Shown: positions 45,076 to 54,197 of the stretch, piece by piece | Layout: the number at the start of each line of letters is the position of its first letter | How positions within the stretch are numbered: the stretch's first letter is position 1 | Assembly (NCBI GenBank): GCA_026014725.1 | Contig: JAOZHV010000059.1 | Coordinates: 186,001-250,000 of the forward strand | DNA: 64,000 nucleotides | Reading direction: 5' to 3' | Source of the DNA: Candidatus Bathyarchaeota archaeon | GTDB taxonomy: Archaea; Thermoproteota; Bathyarchaeia; Bathyarchaeales; Bathycorpusculaceae | The notes under the pieces: model-generated | Databases searched by the model: none | Told to the model about the DNA's origin: nothing | Seen by the model: the letters and a program-made list of their open reading frames with translations, nothing else | Made by a program: the position numbers and the translations under genes

Positions 45076-45121
45076 AAATAGTCCTTAACTATGAGTTCCA
45101 TAATAATTATAGTGATTAAAA

Positions 45122-46108
45122 ATGGAAAAGCCAAAAATCATCGCTTTCGCAATAATAATTCTGCTAGTTTCAACGGCACTTCCAGCGATGGTTTTTGTTA
45201 GTGGGCAAACAAACCAAGTCATTGAAGAAAAAATTGTCAGGTTAGCTGAAGAGGCAGGAAACCAAGTTCAAAGCCTAATTACCCGTATTTACTCAGATGA
45301 CGATGCTCTAGGAAAAATTGAGAATGTCACTCTCACAAATCAACTCGAGAGCAACATCACGCTATACCAAACAGATGGCTTGAAAAAACTAGAGGTCGCC
45401 AAAGAGGCTTTGGCAAATTCCCAGTATGATGTTGCCGCAGATTCAGCCCTTGAAGCGTTACAAATCTTCAGAGACATTTACAGCTCCCTACAAGCCATCT
45501 TGAAAGCTGCAGATGTCCAATTTGATGGGGTGATGGGTAATCAAGAGTTATCTGATGCCATTACTCGTGAGTTACAAAGAATAAGCACACTCAAAGACAT
45601 CCTTCCAACGGACACAACGCAAGAAATCCTCAACCTTCTTGATGACGCGAATGGCAAATTGCTTGAAGCCAAAGCTCTGTTGCTTGATGGCAAAGTTGAT
45701 GAAGCCAAATCACTGTTCCTTGAGGCGAAACAAAACATAGCTCAAGTCTACCACTACCTAAAGAATCAAGCTGAAGAATCAAACAATTGGCGCCTCAACG
45801 CCTACTGCCAAAGACTTCAGCAAAGAATCCAAGAACGCTTCGCGTACGGAAATCAGCATGGCATAAACTTTAACGCGGTCCTAGAAAGTCACGGATACCA
45901 GAGCGAAAATCAATTCATGCAGACACTCCAAGGCAGAATACAAAACGCTCAGTCGCAAACAAACCTGCAAAACGCCATTCAAGAATGTCAATCAATTAGC
46001 CAAATGGTCCAAAGTATGGAACAAGCACTGAATCAAGAAATTAACCGTCAACAAGGAGGAAGCGGAGCTGGCGGTGGCAACGGTCCAGGCGGTAATGGCG
46101 GCAGCTAA
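45122..46108 (+). CDS. Secreted helical protein with Gly-rich tail
   Basis: 328 residues. A signal peptide (IIAFAIIILLVSTALPAMVFVSGQ) precedes long helical stretches rich in Gln, Ala and Glu with TPR-like spacing (YDVAADSALEALQIFRDI, VDEAKSLFLEAKQNIAQVYH). The end is Gly-rich (GGSGAGGGNGPGGNGGS). Not recognised. Shares an operator with the gene at 47192. Confidence 0.6.
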   Translation: MEKPKIIAFAIIILLVSTALPAMVFVSGQTNQVIEEKIVRLAEEAGNQVQSLITRIYSDDDALGKIENVTLTNQLESNITLYQTDGLKKLEVAKEALANSQYDVAADSALEALQIFRDIYSSLQAILKAADVQFDGVMGNQELSDAITRELQRISTLKDILPTDTTQEILNLLDDANGKLLEAKALLLDGKVDEAKSLFLEAKQNIAQVYHYLKNQAEESNNWRLNAYCQRLQQRIQERFAYGNQHGINFNAVLESHGYQSENQFMQTLQGRIQNAQSQTNLQNAIQECQSISQMVQSMEQALNQEINRQQGGSGAGGGNGPGGNGGS

Positions 46109-46125
46109 AACGACCAGTTTTCAGC

Positions 46126-47073
46126 CTATTTTTTGAGAACCACTTGGTTTTCTAAACCAATCTTTTTTACTTCAACTATCTCCAGTTTCTCAAGACGCTT
46201 AACTAATCTCCACAGGCTTGTTCGGGGTACATCAGGGAACCGTTCTCGTATTTCAGCCTCAAAAGCCGCGCCGCCTTTTTCAGCCAAAAACTGAAGCACT
46301 TCACGGTCTTCTTTCATTAACTGTGGGTTTTCGTTGAATGTTTTCTTTAGGTTGAATCGTCGTTTTCGCTTAAACGCTAATACTACGACCAAAAGAAGTG
46401 TTGCCAGTACAATGCCTGTTATGGCGCCTATGTACTCGAAAGGAAAGCTAAAGATGCCGTGAGGAACTGGAGTTTGACTATTTTGGTCTTCTGTTACCAA
46501 CTGCAAAAGGTAGCTGATTTCCCATTGCCCCGAATTCAAGCGCAGGGAAACCTGATTATTAGTGGTGTCTATTTCAGTTGGTGCGTTGCTTAGATAGATA
46601 ATGGTTGAGTTAACAGGGAAAACCACTGAAACACTGCATGGATTATTCATGGTTAAGGTCCAGACCTCGTTTTCCTTGCAAGTGAGGGCGTTAGTGTCAT
46701 ATTGGACCTGAAGTTTGGCGGCACCTAAAGAATAGATAACTAGGTTTTTTTGGTTAAGTTGGTAATCAACCGCTGTCAGATTGTCGTCCAAAACAACCAA
46801 GTTTTCAACAGAAGCAGACAACAATGGAATAGTAACCTCGGCTGAAAGTTCATCTACAAGTAATGTCTGGGTAACATGGGCTAAGCCGTCTCGGTAAACT
46901 CTAACGTCGGTTGATTCAACTTCAAACGGCAATTGAGCGGTGGCAGGAAAAGAAAAGATAGCTACAAGTAATATTGCAAGGAGCGTGATTTTCCAGCTTC
47001 CGCTATGCTGTCTCATGATACGTCGCAATAAAGTCTGCTTATGCAAAAATAAGGTTTGTGCACATTTAAGCAA
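46126..47073 (-). CDS. Membrane-anchored winged-helix protein with outer beta domain
   Basis: 315 residues. Signal or first membrane helix near residues 27-45, a beta-rich outer domain to about 210, a membrane helix (IGAITGIVLATLLLVVVLAF), and a cytoplasmic winged helix near 255-310 (EDREVLQFLAEKGGAAFEAE, FPDVPRTSLWRLVKRLEKLE). The layout matches archaeal membrane proteins with a MarR-like C-terminus. Divergent from the gene at 47192; the palindrome lies between. Confidence 0.75.
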   Translation of the reverse strand: MLKCAQTLFLHKQTLLRRIMRQHSGSWKITLLAILLVAIFSFPATAQLPFEVESTDVRVYRDGLAHVTQTLLVDELSAEVTIPLLSASVENLVVLDDNLTAVDYQLNQKNLVIYSLGAAKLQVQYDTNALTCKENEVWTLTMNNPCSVSVVFPVNSTIIYLSNAPTEIDTTNNQVSLRLNSGQWEISYLLQLVTEDQNSQTPVPHGIFSFPFEYIGAITGIVLATLLLVVVLAFKRKRRFNLKKTFNENPQLMKEDREVLQFLAEKGGAAFEAEIRERFPDVPRTSLWRLVKRLEKLEIVEVKKIGLENQVVLKK

Positions 47074-47127
47074 TGTTTACTGCTCATTTTGACTTTAATT
47101 TACCGTTAAGTAATGCTATTTCAGGTT

Positions 47128-47143
47128 TGAAACGATTGTTTCA
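47128..47143. promoter_or_regulatory. Palindromic operator TGAAAC-GATT-GTTTCA
   Basis: Same arms and spacer length as 45060-45075. It sits between the divergent membrane winged-helix gene (start 47073) and the secreted gene (start 47192), so it could control both. Downstream, GTCCCTTATG may be the promoter element. Confidence 0.62.
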
Positions 47144-47191
47144 CAGTGTCCCTTATGTCTTGCGTTAGCATACTCTTTTTCGGGTGATAAA

Positions 47192-48019
47192 ATGAATAAA
47201 CCAAGCAACCTAAAAAGAATCAGTGGACTACTACTCGTATTGTTGATTATCGGGTTAGTAGCGCCTCTATCTACGGCAATTGCAGGCAACCAGAATGGGC
47301 AAGGGCAACAATCTGAAACAGGAAATAACAGCCCTGAAACGCCAAGCACGAACGCAAATCAGACTGGCCCCAATTTCCCAGATAATGCAAAGCAGTACAA
47401 CCGAACTGACCTAACACCTGTTGCTCAAAGAGAACAAGTCCAAGCAAGAGAACAAACACTGTTCAGGTATAGAAACATGACTATGCTTATGAACTGCTCC
47501 CAAAACTGTGAAGTAACCTTTACTGCTGATGAAGAAGTAACACCCAAAATTTTTGGGTTAACAGTTGAGCCAAACCAAACAATGTCGCTAGTGATGAACC
47601 TGTCTAGGTCTCCGCTGCAAGGTGCAATGGTTAACGAGCGAAGCCTAAACTTCTACTTAGGAATAGAACCCAACGCCACGGTGCAACTGCAAGCGCAAAT
47701 AAGACTATACATCAACCAGACAGAACTCAACCAAAACCTAAACAGAGAAGTTAACGCTTCAAGATTAACTTGGATGTACTGGAACCAAACCAGAGCGCAA
47801 TGGGAGGCGGTTGAAAGCTACATGGACCAGAATGGCTACTTGGTGTGCAATACCAACCACTTTTCCACTTGGACAGTGGCGGAAATTGAGCCTGAAGCAG
47901 AACCCTCCACCGAGCCAACAGAAGACAATAACATACCAACAGTATACATCGTTGCGATAGTGGTAGTCGCAATTGTAGCAGTCGCTTCAGGACTAATTGC
48001 ATATAAGAAGCGTAAGTAG
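47192..48019 (+). CDS. Secreted protein with C-terminal membrane anchor
   Basis: 275 residues. Signal peptide (LLLVLLIIGLVAPLSTAIAG), a Gln/Asn/Thr-rich linker, a beta-rich domain, an acidic-proline hinge (EPEAEPSTEPTEDN) and a membrane helix (TVYIVAIVVVAIVAVASGLI) with basic end. GGGTGAT precedes the ATG. Function unknown. Confidence 0.65.
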   Translation: MNKPSNLKRISGLLLVLLIIGLVAPLSTAIAGNQNGQGQQSETGNNSPETPSTNANQTGPNFPDNAKQYNRTDLTPVAQREQVQAREQTLFRYRNMTMLMNCSQNCEVTFTADEEVTPKIFGLTVEPNQTMSLVMNLSRSPLQGAMVNERSLNFYLGIEPNATVQLQAQIRLYINQTELNQNLNREVNASRLTWMYWNQTRAQWEAVESYMDQNGYLVCNTNHFSTWTVAEIEPEAEPSTEPTEDNNIPTVYIVAIVVVAIVAVASGLIAYKKRK

Positions 48020-48041
48020 CCAATTTTTTTCTTTTATTTTC

Positions 48042-48521
48042 TTATTTCAATTTTTTAACTTGCTCGTTCGCAGTTTCAAGCTCTTTCTTTTTGCTCTCTT
48101 GGTAGCTCTTGACTTTACCTTGCAATTCAGCATTTTCCAAGCTCAAGATTTTCGCTGCCGCAATGGCTGCGCCTTCAGGCTCAATCGTCACAACAGAGCC
48201 TATTCCGCTTGGAACTCTAAGAGAAGAATAAATGTCTGCACCGCCGAACTTTTCGCTGTAAGGTGGACAGGCGATTACGGGTTTTGTGGTGTTGCCGTCG
48301 ACAAAAGCGCTTAAAGCGTTCGAGCGCCCTGCAACCGTGATGTAAACAGCTTTTTCTTTTTCAAATTCCTTGATTATGGCAAGGACTTTCTCGGGCGTCT
48401 TGTGTGCTGAAGCAACCCTGAACTCGTAGTTTATGCCTAACAGTTTTAGGTATTTTGATATTTCACGGGAAAAATCTAAATCCCGCTCTGAACCCATAAT
48501 TATTACTGCTACGCCAACCAT
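48042..48521 (-). CDS. purE: Class II PurE (AIR carboxylase)
   Basis: About 159 residues from ATG 48521 (MVGVAVIIMGSERD). SAHKTPEKVL and AGRSNALSAFVDGNTTKPVI with CPPYSEKFGGADIYSSLRVP match class II PurE (as in animal PAICS), which carboxylates AIR directly with CO2 and needs no PurK. Class I enzymes have AGGAAHLPG instead. A Lys/Glu tail follows the domain. No other purine gene is nearby. Confidence 0.9.
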   Translation of the reverse strand: MVGVAVIIMGSERDLDFSREISKYLKLLGINYEFRVASAHKTPEKVLAIIKEFEKEKAVYITVAGRSNALSAFVDGNTTKPVIACPPYSEKFGGADIYSSLRVPSGIGSVVTIEPEGAAIAAAKILSLENAELQGKVKSYQESKKKELETANEQVKKLK

Positions 48522-48574
48522 GCAAGTTTCACTGTACACTTTAATGAGCAAGTAGCTAATTAATTTTTAATGTT

Positions 48575-49063
48575 TTAAGGTTGATAGGTTGCTACAGGTT
48601 CCAATTCCCAGCTTGTAATTTTTCCAAGCGAAGTCCAAGCTGTAAAGCGGCGGGTGACAATTTGATGCGGTTGTAGAGTGCCGATTATGTCTTCTTTAAC
48701 GTCTGTACCGTTACTCGTATGCAACGTGTACCTTAATCGCACATTGAAAAGTGTTAAATCTCCAACGTTTTCAACTTCGCCAGTTACCCAAAGATAATTA
48801 GCGTTCCGTTGCCCCTCCATTAACTTGATTCCAAGGCGTGTCTCAATTTTGGGTGATAATTCGCCATTTGCGTTTGCCCCGAAGAGATTCAGCAAGTCGG
48901 AATAATTCCGTTTAAGAACCTCCAACTCGCTGTTTGTTTTTTCCAGTAACTCTAGCAGTTCATGATTACTTTTTGTTAAAGCTACTTGCTGATGGAGCAA
49001 GACTCCGGTTGTTATCAACAGCACAATGACGATTGTGACTGTTATTATCGTCTTCTTGCTCAT
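48575..49063 (-). CDS. Membrane-anchored protein with FxLYD-like domain
   Basis: 162 residues. One N-terminal membrane helix (IITVTIVIVLLITTGVLL), a coiled-coil-like stretch (LLELLEKTNSELEVLKRNYS) and a beta domain with VTGEVENVGDLTLFNVRLRY, resembling FxLYD/transglutaminase-associated folds. Probably outside the membrane. Confidence 0.55.
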   Translation of the reverse strand: MSKKTIITVTIVIVLLITTGVLLHQQVALTKSNHELLELLEKTNSELEVLKRNYSDLLNLFGANANGELSPKIETRLGIKLMEGQRNANYLWVTGEVENVGDLTLFNVRLRYTLHTSNGTDVKEDIIGTLQPHQIVTRRFTAWTSLGKITSWELEPVATYQP

Positions 49064-49179
49064 TTTTTATAGACATTCTCCTATATTTTAGCCAGATATA
49101 GAAGGGATATTTTACTCTTCGAGGAGAACAAACTGTTCCTCTAAAAGAACACTAAATCTAACACGAAAAAGAGAAAGAA

Positions 49180-49377
49180 CTATCCTTCTCCAAAGAATCT
49201 TTGTTCAAACCTCTTAAGCCACGGCGGAGTTTTAACCAATGCATAAATCAGCATGCCAAGAATGCTTGCGCCTATAGCCACCAATATTGGGAGAAGCACG
49301 TAAACTATGACTGGCACTCCCTCGCTTATGGCTATGTAACCAAGGAATCCCCATACGCCAATGAAAACACCTACCAT
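49180..49377 (-). CDS. Small two-helix membrane protein
   Basis: 65 residues with two hydrophobic helices (VGVFIGVWGFLGYIAI and IVYVLLPILVAIGASILGML), then WLKRFEQRF. Not recognised; could be a membrane peptide of the adjacent regulator unit. Confidence 0.5.
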   Translation of the reverse strand: MVGVFIGVWGFLGYIAISEGVPVIVYVLLPILVAIGASILGMLIYALVKTPPWLKRFEQRFFGEG

Positions 49378-49464
49378 AGCAATGTTGATTATCAGAATCG
49401 CTTTAACTATAGGTTGAAGGCTGCTCTTTTGAGATAACGCGGCAATTTTGACATATTTCTCATC

Positions 49465-49743
49465 TTACATGCTTGTTCTTTGTTGAATAAGGTTTAGGTG
49501 CTCGACGGCTTTTTCTCCAAAAGATGTTAAAACGTAGTAGTTGCTACTATTTTTTTCAATTAACCCCTTGAGCTGTTCTAAATGATAGTTAAGCTTTCCA
49601 GTAGATAAACCAAGTTCAGTAATAAGTTCGGTATACGATATGCCTTGCTTTCTTGACTGAACAATTCTAATTATCGTCCGACGCGTCTGATGAGCTAAAG
49701 CTTGGAAGGTAACATTTTCAATCTGCTCACTCTTAGTCAACAT
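49465..49743 (-). CDS. ArsR-like winged-helix regulator
   Basis: 92 residues of winged helix only: TFQALAHQTRRTIIRIVQSR, SYTELITELGLSTGKLNYHL, and KNSSNYYVLTSFGEKAVEHL. Dimeric DNA binder; effector not predictable. It may control the 49.2-kb membrane protein downstream. Confidence 0.8.
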   Translation of the reverse strand: MLTKSEQIENVTFQALAHQTRRTIIRIVQSRKQGISYTELITELGLSTGKLNYHLEQLKGLIEKNSSNYYVLTSFGEKAVEHLNLIQQRTSM

Positions 49744-49839
49744 TTACTTATCCTCAAAAATCTAATGAACAAGAACCCCTTAAATGACTTTTTAACAACT
49801 TTTCCTTGACAAAAATTCCGTCGCTTAAAAAAAATAAAC

Positions 49840-50325
49840 CTAACCAAACAAGCCAAGCAATACTTCAGTTAACTTTTTTGCGGTAGCTTGAACCTCAGAA
49901 CTTAACCCTTCACCAAACTCCATGTTTTTGGGCTCAACCAGCAACAAACCAATTTTTGCACCCGTTGCCTGCTTAACATACTCACAAAAAAGCCTCAAAG
50001 GCAAAATATGCGTTGTAACAGCCGAAAAATCCACAATCGACTCAGCATCCACAAGACGAACCTGCCCAGGTTTGAGCCCTAAAAAAGCAGCATCAACCAA
50101 CAATACATTCGTAGGATTGAATTCCTCGATGTCCAAGAGGTAGCTTTCTGGAACCGTCTCACACTCCAGCAGGAGAACATTTTTTGAAAGCTTGTTTTTG
50201 AGGTCTTCAACGATTTTCAGTCCGATGTAATCGTCTTGGCGTATGGGGTTGCCAATTCCAGCTATTACAACCCGCTTTGCGCCGTCTAACCAGTCTTTGA
50301 GTTTTTTTTCGATTTTATCAGGCAT
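49840..50325 (-). CDS. Hydrogenase maturation protease (HycI/HyaD)
   Basis: 161 residues. GIGNPIRQDDYIGLKI at the N-terminus holds the first nickel-sensing acidic residue; VLLVDAAFLGLKPGQVRLVD and the later TTHILPLRLF follow as in HycI. It cleaves the C-terminal peptide from a [NiFe] large subunit after nickel insertion. MvhA in the same cluster has such a C-terminal extension. Confidence 0.9.
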   Translation of the reverse strand: MPDKIEKKLKDWLDGAKRVVIAGIGNPIRQDDYIGLKIVEDLKNKLSKNVLLLECETVPESYLLDIEEFNPTNVLLVDAAFLGLKPGQVRLVDAESIVDFSAVTTHILPLRLFCEYVKQATGAKIGLLLVEPKNMEFGEGLSSEVQATAKKLTEVLLGLFG

Positions 50326-50398
50326 GGAAACACCGATGCAGAGAAAATAAGCGTGTACCTAGAAAAAGTTTACCACGGCATATTGCGGTAAGCCATGT

Positions 50399-50731
50399 CT
50401 ATTCATTGCTAGGCTGTTTCCTCTCTAGCCGTGGAGGTTTCCTACGACCATCCCACACATGATGCAACGCTAAACTTGGATGATGCAGAAGCATTCGTGG
50501 ACCAGAATAACGCATTACTTTCTTGACTTGCTCTTTCATGTCTGGTCGGTAACAGTGAATTAGGCATTTGCCGCATGTGCTTTTTTTCTCTTGAAAAGGG
50601 CACTTATCCAGACGCATAAAAGCGTACTCTTGGAACTGTTTGCATTCAGGGCAAATCTCTCCATGAGTGCTGTGGTGGTTTTTGCAGTAGATTTCTACCA
50701 TGCACTGTATGGTTTTTTTCTCGCGCTTCAT
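50399..50731 (-). CDS. YgbA-like NO-responsive family protein
   Basis: About 110 residues from ATG 50731 (MKREKKTIQCMVEIYCKNHH). Cysteines form clusters: C-x(5)-C, then CPECKQF, CPFQ, CGKCLIHC. This matches the nitrous-oxide-stimulated promoter (YgbA) family, a small Fe-S or zinc protein. Between the hydrogenase genes and the maturation protease. Confidence 0.8.
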   Translation of the reverse strand: MKREKKTIQCMVEIYCKNHHSTHGEICPECKQFQEYAFMRLDKCPFQEKKSTCGKCLIHCYRPDMKEQVKKVMRYSGPRMLLHHPSLALHHVWDGRRKPPRLERKQPSNE

Positions 50732-50869
50732 TCTCTTATGATTGGGGTTGGGAGGTTGCGGTTGCATTCAAATCGTGCCCTAATGTAAGAAAGAAACATG
50801 TGTTTTTCACATAAAGGTTTACCCTAAAACATTAGGGATTATTGATGCCCTGAAAGAAAGCGAGCTAAG

Positions 50870-52324
50870 TTAACGGCTAACTTTGCTGACTAACTGTTTT
50901 TGAGCGTTAAAGACCTCAACAGTTAGGGGCATTTGTCCAACTGCAGCATGTGTTGCGCAGCCGAAGCATGGGTCGTAGGCTCGGAAAGCCATCTCAACCA
51001 TGTTTAGGATGCCGTTGTCGACTTTGCCGTCGTGGATTAAGCCTTTTGCTGCGTCGCGGATGCTCATGCAGATGGCTGGGTAGTTGTTGGTGGTTGCCAC
51101 GATTAAGTTAACGTCTTTAACGAGCGCGTCTTTGTCTAGGACGTAGTGGTGGATTAGTGTTCCGCGTGCTGCTTCGGTGATGCCGACTCCTTCGCCTGGT
51201 TCGCCTGGCTTGTTGCGCACGTTTTTGCTTGTGATTTCTGGGTCTTTAACTAGTTCCATCGCACGTTCAGTTGCGTAGAGCAATTCGATGAGTCTTGCCC
51301 AGTGGAAAGCCAAGGTGCTGTGAACTGGTTTACCGCCGAGCGTCTTGTACATGACCTCGTATTCTGCCTGTGCAAGCGGAGTTGCCATACCATCGGAAGC
51401 ATTTAATCGTCCAAGTGGACCGACACGGTAAACACCGCTGTCTGCGCCTGGAACTTGTCCTTTCCAGCCGATTGCTTTGAGGTATGGGAATTTGCTGTAT
51501 GTCCATGGTTCCACGTGTTCGCCGATGTGTTTTAGGTAATCTTTGGGTTCAAACTTTAGGAACTCTTTACCTTTGGGGTCAACAACTCGAATTTTGCCAT
51601 CATAAAAGTTTACTTTATTGTTTTTATCAACTGTGCCCATATAGTAGGTTGGCATTGTGTAAGCATCACTCTTGATTAGGTCAACGTATTTGGTGTTGCC
51701 TAAAACTACATCATGGAACAGTTTAAGCGTGAATTGCGCAAAGTTTACGCATGAAGCAGCCATTCTCTCGATTTCTTGCCTGTTTTCTTCGCTTAGCGGC
51801 TTTGACATCCCGCCTGGTAATCCACAGACTGGATGAGTGGCTTTTCCCCCGATGATTTCGGTCATTTTTTGACCGTAAGCCCGATGTTTTATGACTTCTT
51901 TTGCAATGTCTAAGCCTACTTTCTCGATGACGCCGAGAATGTTGCGTTTTTCTGGTGGCGCATCTGGTCCGACAACGAAATCTGGTCCACCAAGATAATA
52001 GAAGTGTAGTGTATGGTCATAAATGTAGTAGGCGCTGTACATTAGTTCTCGAAGCTTCTTTGCTGCCGAAGTTGGTTCTACGTTGAATGCTGCGTCTAAG
52101 GCTTTAACTGCTGCAAAGTGGTGGGCAACTGGGCAGACACCGCAGATTCTGGTGGTTAGTTGAGGCATGAGTTCGGCTTTTCTGCCGATGCAGAATTTTT
52201 CGAAGCCTCTTAGTTCGGGGATTTTTAGGTAAGCGTTTTCTACTTCGCCTTGGTCGTTTAGGAATATGGATACGTTTCCGTGTCCTTCAAGGCGTGTGAT
52301 TGGGTCAATTATTATTTCTTTCAT
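50870..52324 (-). CDS. mvhA: [NiFe] hydrogenase large subunit (MvhA-like)
   Basis: 484 residues. Nickel ligands sit in RICGVCPVAHH near residue 60 and DPCFGCATHA near residue 450, with a 25-residue extension after the His to be cleaved. The sequence fits group 3c, F420-non-reducing hydrogenase, partner of heterodisulfide reductase. Starts 4 bases into the end of mvhG. It splits H2 and passes electrons to MvhG. Confidence 0.95.
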   Translation of the reverse strand: MKEIIIDPITRLEGHGNVSIFLNDQGEVENAYLKIPELRGFEKFCIGRKAELMPQLTTRICGVCPVAHHFAAVKALDAAFNVEPTSAAKKLRELMYSAYYIYDHTLHFYYLGGPDFVVGPDAPPEKRNILGVIEKVGLDIAKEVIKHRAYGQKMTEIIGGKATHPVCGLPGGMSKPLSEENRQEIERMAASCVNFAQFTLKLFHDVVLGNTKYVDLIKSDAYTMPTYYMGTVDKNNKVNFYDGKIRVVDPKGKEFLKFEPKDYLKHIGEHVEPWTYSKFPYLKAIGWKGQVPGADSGVYRVGPLGRLNASDGMATPLAQAEYEVMYKTLGGKPVHSTLAFHWARLIELLYATERAMELVKDPEITSKNVRNKPGEPGEGVGITEAARGTLIHHYVLDKDALVKDVNLIVATTNNYPAICMSIRDAAKGLIHDGKVDNGILNMVEMAFRAYDPCFGCATHAAVGQMPLTVEVFNAQKQLVSKVSR

Positions 52325-53307
52325 TTTTTAATCACCTTTCTTTTAAGGATGGAAGCTGGAAGACTGTACATGTAGAAGGTGCCAACTGGATCTTTAATTT
52401 GGCTGATCAAGTCTTCAATCTCCTTCTCAGTATATTTTACTTTGCCTGGCTCGCCGTCATATCCGAGAATGGACGCTAATGCAGATATCATTGCTGCGCC
52501 TTGTTCTGGCACGCTGGGGGCTGGTCCACCGCAACCTGTGCAAGGCATGTCTACTTTTAGGCATTGTGCGCCACAACCGCTTCTGGTTGCAAGCCCCATG
52601 CATAAGATGCCTTGTTCGAGGAGACACTTTTCTGGTTCAGGAGCCTTTTCGTAGACTCGGTAGAGTTTACCGATTTTTTTGTTTTCGCGTTTGCGTTCGC
52701 ATTCGTCGCAGACTGCTTTGAGGGGAGCTAGCACTGAGCCTTTTGGCGGCAACTGATTGCTTGCGATGGCGTCTACTGCGGCGGCAATTAGTTTAACTGG
52801 GGGTGGGCAACCTGGCAGGTAGTAGTCAACGTCAACGGTTTGGTCGAGGGTTTTTACTGTGTCGTAGAATTCTGGGATTTTGAGGGTTCCTTCAGGAACC
52901 TTGGTTACGGTTTGAGGAGCGGTTGAGGCTGGGTTAATGTTGGACTTGTCTTTAATGTAAACCTGCTCAAAAATTTCATTCTTATTATGCAAGTTTGCAA
53001 GCCCTGGTATGCAGCCTTCGTGGGCGCATGAACCGAAAGCAACCAGAGTTTTTGATTTTTGTCTTAGAAGTTTTGCCATATGTTCTTGTTCGCTGTTGCG
53101 GATGGAACCGTTGAAGAATGTTATGTCGATGTGTTTGTCTGGGAGTGCTTCGACATCTTTGTATTTGATGTCCATGGCGACTGGCCAGAAAACTATGTCG
53201 GCGATTTTTACTACGTCTAGGATTTTCTCGTTTATGTCTAAGACGGCTATTTCGCAGCCGCCGCAACTTGCAGCCCAATAGAAGGCTATTTTTAATTTTT
53301 GACTCAT
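52321..53307 (-). CDS. mvhG: [NiFe] hydrogenase small subunit (MvhG-like)
   Basis: 328 residues. The N-terminal FYWAASCGGCEIAVLDINE begins the first Fe-S site; CPP in PGCPPPVK and later CDECERKRE, CLEQGILC, CGAQCLKVDMPCTGCGG hold further clusters. Carries electrons from MvhA. Overlaps mvhA and hdrB by 4 bases each. Confidence 0.95.
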   Translation of the reverse strand: MSQKLKIAFYWAASCGGCEIAVLDINEKILDVVKIADIVFWPVAMDIKYKDVEALPDKHIDITFFNGSIRNSEQEHMAKLLRQKSKTLVAFGSCAHEGCIPGLANLHNKNEIFEQVYIKDKSNINPASTAPQTVTKVPEGTLKIPEFYDTVKTLDQTVDVDYYLPGCPPPVKLIAAAVDAIASNQLPPKGSVLAPLKAVCDECERKRENKKIGKLYRVYEKAPEPEKCLLEQGILCMGLATRSGCGAQCLKVDMPCTGCGGPAPSVPEQGAAMISALASILGYDGEPGKVKYTEKEIEDLISQIKDPVGTFYMYSLPASILKRKVIKK

Positions 53308-54197
53308 GGTTTGTTTGCTCCTTCGGCTATTTTGTTTAAGAGTTTTGAGGTGTTTACTCTAAGTTCGTTGAATGCTAATTCTTCTGGTTTCATACCCATG
53401 GCTAACCCCAACAGCTGTGGGTAATGGAGTATTGGAATGCCATAGGTTTCATTAAACATTTTCTCTATTCTAAGCTCGTTTGTATCATACATTATGTGGC
53501 AGAACGGGCAAATCGTGATGAGCGCTTGCGCGTCAACTTGTTTTACGTGGTTTAGTTTGTCTCTTGCGAGTTGCAGGGCAACTTTGTCGCTGACTCCAAC
53601 GCTTGGTGCTCCGCAGCATTCGGTTTCGTCGATGTAGTCGAGGCATGTGGCGCCTGTGGCTTCGATGAGCATTTTTAGTGTTTGCGGGTCTTCGGGGTCG
53701 TCAAAGCCGATGTATTCTTTTGGTCTCAGGATGTGGCAACCGTTGTGTTCAGCAACTTTAATGTTTGTTAGTGGTTGAATGACTGCGGCTTTTATTTTTT
53801 CTACGCCAACGTCTTCTTTGAGGACTTGGAGAAGGTGTTTTGTTTCGATGGCGCCTTTGAATTCTAAGCCTGCTTCTTTTAAGTGCGCATTGATTTGGTC
53901 TTTGAGGGCTTTGTCTGCTTTGAGGGTTTTGTTGACTTTCTTTAGGGTTCCTGCGCATCCTGGACAGAGGGTAATTATGTTGAGACCTTGTTGCTCGGCC
54001 AGTGCAAGGTTTTTGGCTGCTAAAATAAGCATGGTTTCGTGGCTGACTGGGTCAAGGGGGAGACCACAGCAGTTGAATTCTGGCATTTCAACCAGTTCAA
54101 TTCCAAGTTTGGCGAGAATTTTGCGTGCGCTGATTTCGTAAGCAGAAACTCTGTAGGGGATTGCGCATCCGAGGAATATTAGGAATTTATTGCCCAC
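53304..54197 (-). CDS. hdrB: Heterodisulfide reductase subunit B (HdrB-like)
   Basis: 297 residues, two CCG domains: FNCCGLPLDP, CPGCAGTL, then ECCGAPSVGV and CPFCHIMYD. These bind the noncubane [4Fe-4S] clusters that reduce CoM-S-S-CoB in methanogens. In Bathyarchaeia-like archaea the substrate may be another disulfide. Overlaps hdrC by 11 bases. Confidence 0.93.
   Translation of the reverse strand: MGNKFLIFLGCAIPYRVSAYEISARKILAKLGIELVEMPEFNCCGLPLDPVSHETMLILAAKNLALAEQQGLNIITLCPGCAGTLKKVNKTLKADKALKDQINAHLKEAGLEFKGAIETKHLLQVLKEDVGVEKIKAAVIQPLTNIKVAEHNGCHILRPKEYIGFDDPEDPQTLKMLIEATGATCLDYIDETECCGAPSVGVSDKVALQLARDKLNHVKQVDAQALITICPFCHIMYDTNELRIEKMFNETYGIPILHYPQLLGLAMGMKPEELAFNELRVNTSKLLNKIAEGANKP

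Larger units (their letters stand above)
44755..45121. other. Intergenic region between epimerase and secreted-protein genes
   Basis: 367 bases without a credible gene. It holds a long imperfect inverted repeat (44979-45023) and the palindrome at 45060-45075. CTTAACTATG near 45083-45092 could be a TATA-type element for the rightward gene. AT-rich elsewhere; no RNA gene recognised. Confidence 0.6.
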
